In this document: one piece after another, positions 4,447-5,116 of the stretch | How positions within the stretch are numbered: the first letter of the stretch is position 1 | Layout: each line of letters begins with the position of its first letter | Source of the DNA: Actinomycetes bacterium | GTDB taxonomy: Bacteria > Actinomycetota > Actinomycetes > Actinomycetales > Beutenbergiaceae | Reading direction: 5' to 3' | NCBI GenBank assembly: GCA_021793935.1 | Contig: JAJYRV010000175.1 | Span: 1 to 5,116, forward strand | DNA length: 5,116 bases | Translations under genes and position numbers: made by a program | The notes under the pieces: model-generated | Database searches by the model: none | What the model saw: the letters and a program-made list of their open reading frames with translations, nothing else | Told to the model about the DNA's origin: nothing

Positions 4447-5116
4447 ATGGCGGGAGAGTTCACGCTTCGCCCCTCCGTCAGCGGACTGCCGGCGTATGTG
4501 CCGGGAGCCTCGGGAGACAACCCCAGTATTTACAAGCTTTCGTCGAACGAGGTTCCTAGCCCGCCCGCGCCGGCGGTGATCGCTGCGATCTCTGATGTCG
4601 CCGCGGACGCGAACCGTTACCCGGAAATGTACGGGGACACCCTGTGCCATACCCTCGCCAAGCGACTCAGGCTGAGTGAAGGCAACCTCATCATCGGCAA
4701 CGGCTCGGTCTCCTTGTTGGAACTGATTCTGCGTGCAGCGGTGACCACCGGGGACGAAGTGGTGTACTCCTGGCGATCATTCGAGGCCTACCCGATCCTC
4801 GTGCAGGTCACCGGAGCGACCTCTGTGCAGGTGCCGAACACGCCGGCCGGTGGCCACGACTTCGAGGCAATGGCCCGCGCGATCACCGAGCGGACGAAGG
4901 TCGTGATGGTCTGCACGCCGAACAACCCCACGAGTCAGGCGGCAACTCACTCACAGGTCGAAGCATTCCTCGACCGCGTACCGTCGAACGTGCTTGTGCT
5001 CCTGGATGAGGCGTACGTCCACTTCGACCGCACCGACGAGAAAGTGGACTCCCTCGCCCTGCTGGGGGGCGGGAAGGCCCGCGGCAACCTCATCGTGCTG
5101 CGCACCTTTTCCAAGG
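4447..5116 (+). CDS. hisC: HisC/Pat-family PLP aminotransferase, 3' part beyond the window
   Basis: This is a fold-type I PLP aminotransferase of the histidinol-phosphate / aromatic aminotransferase family. It interconverts histidinol phosphate and imidazole-acetol phosphate, or transaminates phenylpyruvate-type acids, with glutamate/2-oxoglutarate as partner. The visible 223 residues carry LPAYVPG (14-20), KLSSNE (30-35), NRYPE (56-60), the phosphate-binding GNGSVSL (84-90), WRSFEAYP (109-116), CTPNNPT (156-162), LLDEAY (185-190, with D187 contacting the pyridine nitrogen) and RTFSK (219-223). K223, the Schiff-base lysine, is the last complete codon. The family is about 350-365 residues, so about 60% is present. 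GSVSL and WRSFE-YP resemble mycobacterial HisC2 (Rv3772) and HAMAP 'Pat' phenylalanine aminotransferases more than the classical HisC of his operons. The symbol hisC is therefore the common annotation, and pat is a serious alternative. No his or aro gene is in view to decide. Confidence 0.93.
   Translation, partial: MAGEFTLRPSVSGLPAYVPGASGDNPSIYKLSSNEVPSPPAPAVIAAISDVAADANRYPEMYGDTLCHTLAKRLRLSEGNLIIGNGSVSLLELILRAAVTTGDEVVYSWRSFEAYPILVQVTGATSVQVPNTPAGGHDFEAMARAITERTKVVMVCTPNNPTSQAATHSQVEAFLDRVPSNVLVLLDEAYVHFDRTDEKVDSLALLGGGKARGNLIVLRTFSK

Noticed and set aside
1..5116. CRISPR array, insertion sequence, rRNA or long direct repeats
   Set aside because: No regularly spaced repeats, transposase motifs, rRNA-like stretches or long duplicated segments were seen on reading the window; nearly all of it is explained by the six genes.

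Overview
The window is a GC-rich, densely coded stretch of a bacterial chromosome. GTG starts are used alongside ATG, and the aminotransferase at the right edge resembles mycobacterial HisC2/Pat. A low-molecular-weight phosphatase and a four-helix 'phage holin 4' membrane protein lie between purB and that aminotransferase. Together these point to an actinomycete (Actinomycetota), probably Micrococcales. That placement is an inference from protein character and remembered gene order, not from a search.

Layout from left to right: (1) bases 1-1334, minus strand, the first 444 codons of purB (adenylosuccinate lyase), cut by the left edge. (2) 1435-1935, minus strand, a complete low-molecular-weight protein tyrosine phosphatase. 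(3) 1936-2144, a divergent intergenic region. (4) 2145-2384 and 2392-3954, plus strand, a tight two-gene unit: a 79-residue WXG100-like protein, then a 520-residue protein joining a helical ESX-like N-terminal region to an alpha/beta-hydrolase domain (GHSHGG nucleophile elbow). (5) 3970-4359, minus strand, a small four-helix membrane protein of the phage holin 4 / YvlD type. (6) 4447-5116, plus strand, the first 223 codons of a HisC/Pat-family PLP aminotransferase. The right edge cuts it just after the catalytic lysine codon.

purB, the phosphatase, the membrane protein and the aminotransferase look like core genes. PurB acts in purine synthesis (and frees the AICAR that links purine and histidine metabolism). 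The aminotransferase acts in histidine or aromatic amino-acid synthesis.

The unusual part is the middle pair. A WxG-containing small helical protein sits 7 bases upstream of a hydrolase whose helical N-terminus ends in a YxxxE motif. This is the arrangement expected for a type VII (ESX-like) secretion substrate and its partner, so a secreted lipase/esterase is the best hypothesis. No secretion machinery and no obvious immunity gene lie in the window. No rRNA, tRNA, CRISPR array, insertion sequence or transposase was seen.
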